Assembly (NCBI GenBank): GCA_040391785.1
Contig: JBEBXH010000021.1
Location: 1-64,000, forward strand
From: UBA5239 sp040391785
GTDB taxonomy: Bacteria; Verrucomicrobiota; Lentisphaeria; Victivallales; Victivallaceae
DNA: 64,000 bases
Direction: 5' to 3'
In this document: piece by piece, positions 60,935 through 64,000 of the stretch
Layout: the number at the start of each line of letters is the position of its first letter
How positions within the stretch are numbered: position 1 is the stretch's first letter
Program-made: the position numbers and the translations under genes
The notes under the pieces: model-generated
Seen by the model: only the letters and a program-made list of their open reading frames with translations
What the model was told of the DNA's origin: nothing
Databases searched by the model: none

Positions 60935-62449
60935 ATGGCCGCCAAAAGAAATCCAAGAATCTTGATTGTCACGCCGGAAATTACCTATCTTCCGCACGGT
61001 ATGGGTAATATGTCCAATATGCTGCGGGCAAAGGCAGGAGGGCTGGCGGACGTGTCCGCCTCGCTGGTGGCGGCCCTATTCAAGCAGGGGGCCGATATCC
61101 ACGTGGCGCTGCCGCATTACCGCCGCATGTTCAATATCGACGTCGGCAAATTGATCAGCAACGAACTGCGCGTTTATACCGCGGTACTGCCCGATTCGCA
61201 GGTGCACCTGGCCGAAGACCGCGCGTTTTATTACCGCGAACAGGTCTACAGCAATTATCACTCGGACAGCATCCGGCACGCCCTCGCCTTCCAGCGCGAA
61301 GTCATCAACAACATTATCCCGATGGTCAACCCGGACCTGATCCATTGCAATGACTGGATGACCGGTTTGATTCCGTCCTATGCGCGCCGGGTCGGCATTC
61401 CCTGCCTCTTCACGGTGCACAACATTCATACCCAGAACATCACGCTGGAAGTAATTGAGGACCGCGGCATCGACGCCGCCGAATTCTATGAAAACCTCTA
61501 TTTCGTCCGCCCCCCCGCCAATTACGAGGAAAGCCGCTCATCCAATCCGGTTGACCTGTTGACCAGCGGTATTTTCGCGGCGCACTATATCAACACCGTC
61601 AGCCCGACCTTCCTTAAGGAAATGGTCGACGGCATGCACGATTTCATCCCGGGCCCCACCCGCAACGAAATCCGCGGCAAGTATTATGCCAATTGTGCGG
61701 CCGGTATCCTGAACGCTCCGGACGACAGTTTCAACCCGGCCAGCGATCCCAATCTGGAACAGCGGTTCACGCCGGAAACCGTGCGCGAGGGAAAAATCGC
61801 CAATAAGTTGTCTTTCCAACGCAAAGTGGGCCTTTCCCGCGATGCCAATGCACCGATTTTCTTCTGGCCCTCGCGCCTGGATCCCATCCAGAAGGGCTGC
61901 CAGCTGATGACCGATATCCTGTACAAAGTAATCTCCGACTACTGGGACGACAAGCTGCAGATCGCCATTGTGGCAAACGGCAGTTACCAGAGTGTGTTCC
62001 ACGATATTGTGGAGTACCACGGTTTCCATGAGCGGGTGGCGGTATGCGATTTCGACGATGCGCTGTCGCACCTCGGCTATGCCGCTTCGGACTTCACGCT
62101 CATGCCGTCGCGGTTCGAGCCCTGCGGGCTGCCGCAGATGAACTGCCAGTATTACGGCTCGCTGCCGCTGGCGCACGACACCGGCGGCCTCCACGACACC
62201 ATCGAGGACCTGGATATCGACGCCAATACCGGCAATGGCTTCCTGTTCAAGGATTACGATGTCGGCGGCCTCCGCTGGAGCATCGACCAGGCCATGAAGT
62301 TCCACAAGCTGCCCGAGGAAGTCAAAAACCGTCAGATCGTCCGGATTATGCATGAGGCCGCGCAACGGTTCAACCACGATGTTACCGCCCGTGCATATAT
62401 CAATATATACGAAAATATGCTTCACAGGCCCTTGATTACGACTCGATAA
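60935..62449 (+). CDS. glgA: Glycogen/starch synthase (GT5)
   Basis: Adds glucose from a nucleotide sugar to alpha-1,4-glucan, in the cytosol. The 504-residue GT5 protein has the N-terminal substrate loop KAGGLADVSASLVAAL, HCNDWMTGLIPSYAR, CLFTVHNIHTQN, and the C-terminal nucleotide-sugar motif SRFEPCGLPQMNCQYYGSLPLAHDTGGLHDTI in two parts. An insertion follows the N-terminal KAGG region start (PHGMGNMSNMLR). GAAAGGG precedes ATG 60935. The stop overlaps the branching-enzyme ATG by one base. Confidence 0.88.
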   Translation: MAAKRNPRILIVTPEITYLPHGMGNMSNMLRAKAGGLADVSASLVAALFKQGADIHVALPHYRRMFNIDVGKLISNELRVYTAVLPDSQVHLAEDRAFYYREQVYSNYHSDSIRHALAFQREVINNIIPMVNPDLIHCNDWMTGLIPSYARRVGIPCLFTVHNIHTQNITLEVIEDRGIDAAEFYENLYFVRPPANYEESRSSNPVDLLTSGIFAAHYINTVSPTFLKEMVDGMHDFIPGPTRNEIRGKYYANCAAGILNAPDDSFNPASDPNLEQRFTPETVREGKIANKLSFQRKVGLSRDANAPIFFWPSRLDPIQKGCQLMTDILYKVISDYWDDKLQIAIVANGSYQSVFHDIVEYHGFHERVAVCDFDDALSHLGYAASDFTLMPSRFEPCGLPQMNCQYYGSLPLAHDTGGLHDTIEDLDIDANTGNGFLFKDYDVGGLRWSIDQAMKFHKLPEEVKNRQIVRIMHEAAQRFNHDVTARAYINIYENMLHRPLITTR

Positions 62450-64000
62450 TGCGTATTAACAGAACTCCAAACCAGATCAAGCCGCTGTATGGCGACATGA
62501 TGCTCAACGCTTACCGCGATGAGCTCAATCGCCGTTCCGCCATGGTGCTTTCGACCGAGCAGACGTTGACCGGGGGGACGCAGTCGCTGGCCGACTTCGC
62601 CTCCGGACACGAGTATTACGGGCTGCACAACCTGCGGGACCGCTGGATTTTCCGCGAATGGGCGCCGAATGCCACCGCCATCTTCCTGATCGGTGATTTC
62701 TCCGACTGGCAGAACCGCGATGAATTTCGCCTGGACCGGATCAACGATCATGGCGACTGGGAATTGGAGCTTCCGCCGGAAAGCCTGCGGCACGGTATGC
62801 TGTATGCGCTGCAGCTTTACTGGCCCGGCGGCGAAGGCATCCGCCTGCCCGCCTACGCCAGACGGGTGGTTCAGGACGACCATACCAAACTTTTCAGCGC
62901 CCAGGTCTGGAACCCGGAGCAGCCCTTTGAGTTCAAGCACAAGTCGCCCGTATCGGGTGAACCATTGTTGATTTACGAGGCCCACGTCGGCATGGCAACC
63001 GAGGAGGAGCGCGTCGGTACTTATATCGAGTTCGAGCGCGATATCCTGCCCCGGATCGCCGCCGAAGGTTACAACACCATACAGTTGATGGCGGTGCTGG
63101 AACACCCGTATTACGGTTCATTCGGCTATCATGTGTCCAATTTCTTCGCGGTCTCGTCGCGTTTCGGCACGCCCGAGGAATTCAAATCGCTGGTGGATAC
63201 CGCTCACGGCCTCGGGCTGCGGGTCATCATCGACCTGATTCACTCGCACGCGGTCAAAAACGAGCGCGAGGGACTGGGGCTTTTCGACGGTACCCGCTAT
63301 CAATATTTCCATAACGGCGCACGCGGTGTTCATGACGGCTGGGATTCGCTGCTTTTCAACTACGGCAAACCCGCGGTGACGCATTTCCTGCTCTCAAACT
63401 GCCGCTTCTGGCTGGACGAATATCATGTGGACGGCTTCCGTTTTGACGGCGTGACCAGCATGCTGTATCTGCATCACGGCATGTACCACGCGTTCACTTC
63501 CTACGACGATTATTTCGGTTCCATGGTCGACCTCGAGGCATTGGTTTACCTCGGACTGGCCAATAAGGTCATCCATCAGGTGCGGCCGGACGCCATCACC
63601 ATCGCCGAGGATGTCAGCGGCATGCCGGGGCTGGCTGCCCCCGCAGGAACCGCCGGCAGCATCGGCTTCGATTACCGGCTGGCGATGGGCGTGACCGATT
63701 ACTGGTTCAAGCTCTTCGACCTGCCCGATGAGGACTGGAGCATGGGCGGCCTCTGGCACGAACTGACCAACCGCCGCAAGGACGAGCGGACCATCAGTTA
63801 TGTGGAATGCCACGACCAGGCGATCGTCGGCGGCCAGACATCCATTTTCCGGCTGATCGGCAGGGCCATGTATGATTCGATGCATGCTTTTTCCATGAGT
63901 CTGGAAGTCGACCGCGGCATTGCCGTTCACAAAATGGCCCGGCTGGCCACGCTGGCCGCCGCCGCCAACGGATACCTGAATTTCATGGGCAATGAATTCG
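62449..64000 (+). CDS. glgB: 1,4-alpha-glucan branching enzyme, GH13_8-like (partial, cut by window end)
   Basis: The frame opens at ATG 62449 (overlapping the glgA stop) and has no stop before 64000, so the 3' end is outside. The visible 517 residues show a CBM48-like N-terminus (WIFREWAPNATAIFLIGDFSDW) and GH13 motifs: EAHVGMA, YGSFGYHVSNFFAVSSRFG, VIIDLIHSHAVKN, DGFRFDGVTSMLY with the nucleophile Asp, IAEDVSGMPG with the acid Glu, and VECHDQAI. The pattern resembles the eukaryote-type GH13_8 branching enzymes more than the GH13_9 GlgB. It works with glgA in glycogen synthesis. Confidence 0.9.
   Translation, partial: MRINRTPNQIKPLYGDMMLNAYRDELNRRSAMVLSTEQTLTGGTQSLADFASGHEYYGLHNLRDRWIFREWAPNATAIFLIGDFSDWQNRDEFRLDRINDHGDWELELPPESLRHGMLYALQLYWPGGEGIRLPAYARRVVQDDHTKLFSAQVWNPEQPFEFKHKSPVSGEPLLIYEAHVGMATEEERVGTYIEFERDILPRIAAEGYNTIQLMAVLEHPYYGSFGYHVSNFFAVSSRFGTPEEFKSLVDTAHGLGLRVIIDLIHSHAVKNEREGLGLFDGTRYQYFHNGARGVHDGWDSLLFNYGKPAVTHFLLSNCRFWLDEYHVDGFRFDGVTSMLYLHHGMYHAFTSYDDYFGSMVDLEALVYLGLANKVIHQVRPDAITIAEDVSGMPGLAAPAGTAGSIGFDYRLAMGVTDYWFKLFDLPDEDWSMGGLWHELTNRRKDERTISYVECHDQAIVGGQTSIFRLIGRAMYDSMHAFSMSLEVDRGIAVHKMARLATLAAAANGYLNFMGNEF

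Overview
The window reads as a chromosome segment from a Lentisphaerota bacterium, most likely Victivallales-like and gut or glycan-associated. This is an inference from gene content. The evidence is: three pseudopilin-like secreted proteins with the FTLIELLVV leader and a C-terminal H-X(8-9)-DG motif; the DUF1549/DUF1553 - DUF1501 - PPC triad of the Planctomycetes-Verrucomicrobia-Lentisphaerae group; an exosortase-associated TIGR04073-type protein; and many large secreted glycosidases, each next to a LacI or AraC regulator. I see no rRNA, tRNA, CRISPR array, integrase, complete insertion sequence or replication origin.

Layout. 0-6.3 kb (minus strand): a DUF1846 protein, a GH20-like hydrolase with a small lipoprotein, a MATE transporter broken by an in-frame TGA, and a DUF2079 membrane protein. 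6.3-8.9 kb: a composite repeat, argJ-queF, and the TIGR04073 protein. 8.9-16.1 kb (plus): ychF, murJ and the DUF1549/DUF1501/PPC triad, closely packed. 16.1-20.5 kb (minus): a compact operon dxs - small coiled-coil protein - RdgC-like - zinc ribbon - thiE. 20.6-23.7 kb (plus): a lipid-transport operon of Mla/MCE type without its ATPase. 23.9-29.2 kb (plus): class II ribonucleotide reductase behind two NrdR-box-like sites, then mnmG and a lone OppC-type permease. 29.2-59.8 kb: the glycan-degradation zone. 59.9-64 kb (plus): pirin, glycogen synthase and a branching enzyme cut by the window edge.

The glycan zone holds the most striking pattern. Three times in 31 kb the same cassette appears in the same order: a LacI regulator, then a pseudopilin-like gene, then a secreted hydrolase of 1100 or more residues, with gaps of 14-39 bp. 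Each has a good sigma70-like promoter in front of the lacI gene and a palindromic site at or just after the predicted transcription start. Each hydrolase has a different architecture, so the cassette looks like a module reused for different substrates. Between the cassettes lie two AraC/glycosidase divergent pairs (a six-hairpin-type enzyme and a GH116 enzyme), a ROK kinase-nagA operon for amino-sugar catabolism, and a YhcH/YiaL gene attached to an ECF sigma/anti-sigma locus. The housekeeping pair obgE and rpmA lies next to the third cassette.

Intergenic DNA carries two repeat classes: short GC-rich stem-loop elements (about 1, 6.4 and 49.8 kb) and long imperfect hairpins built from short repeated words (26.2, 44.5 and 50.5 kb).
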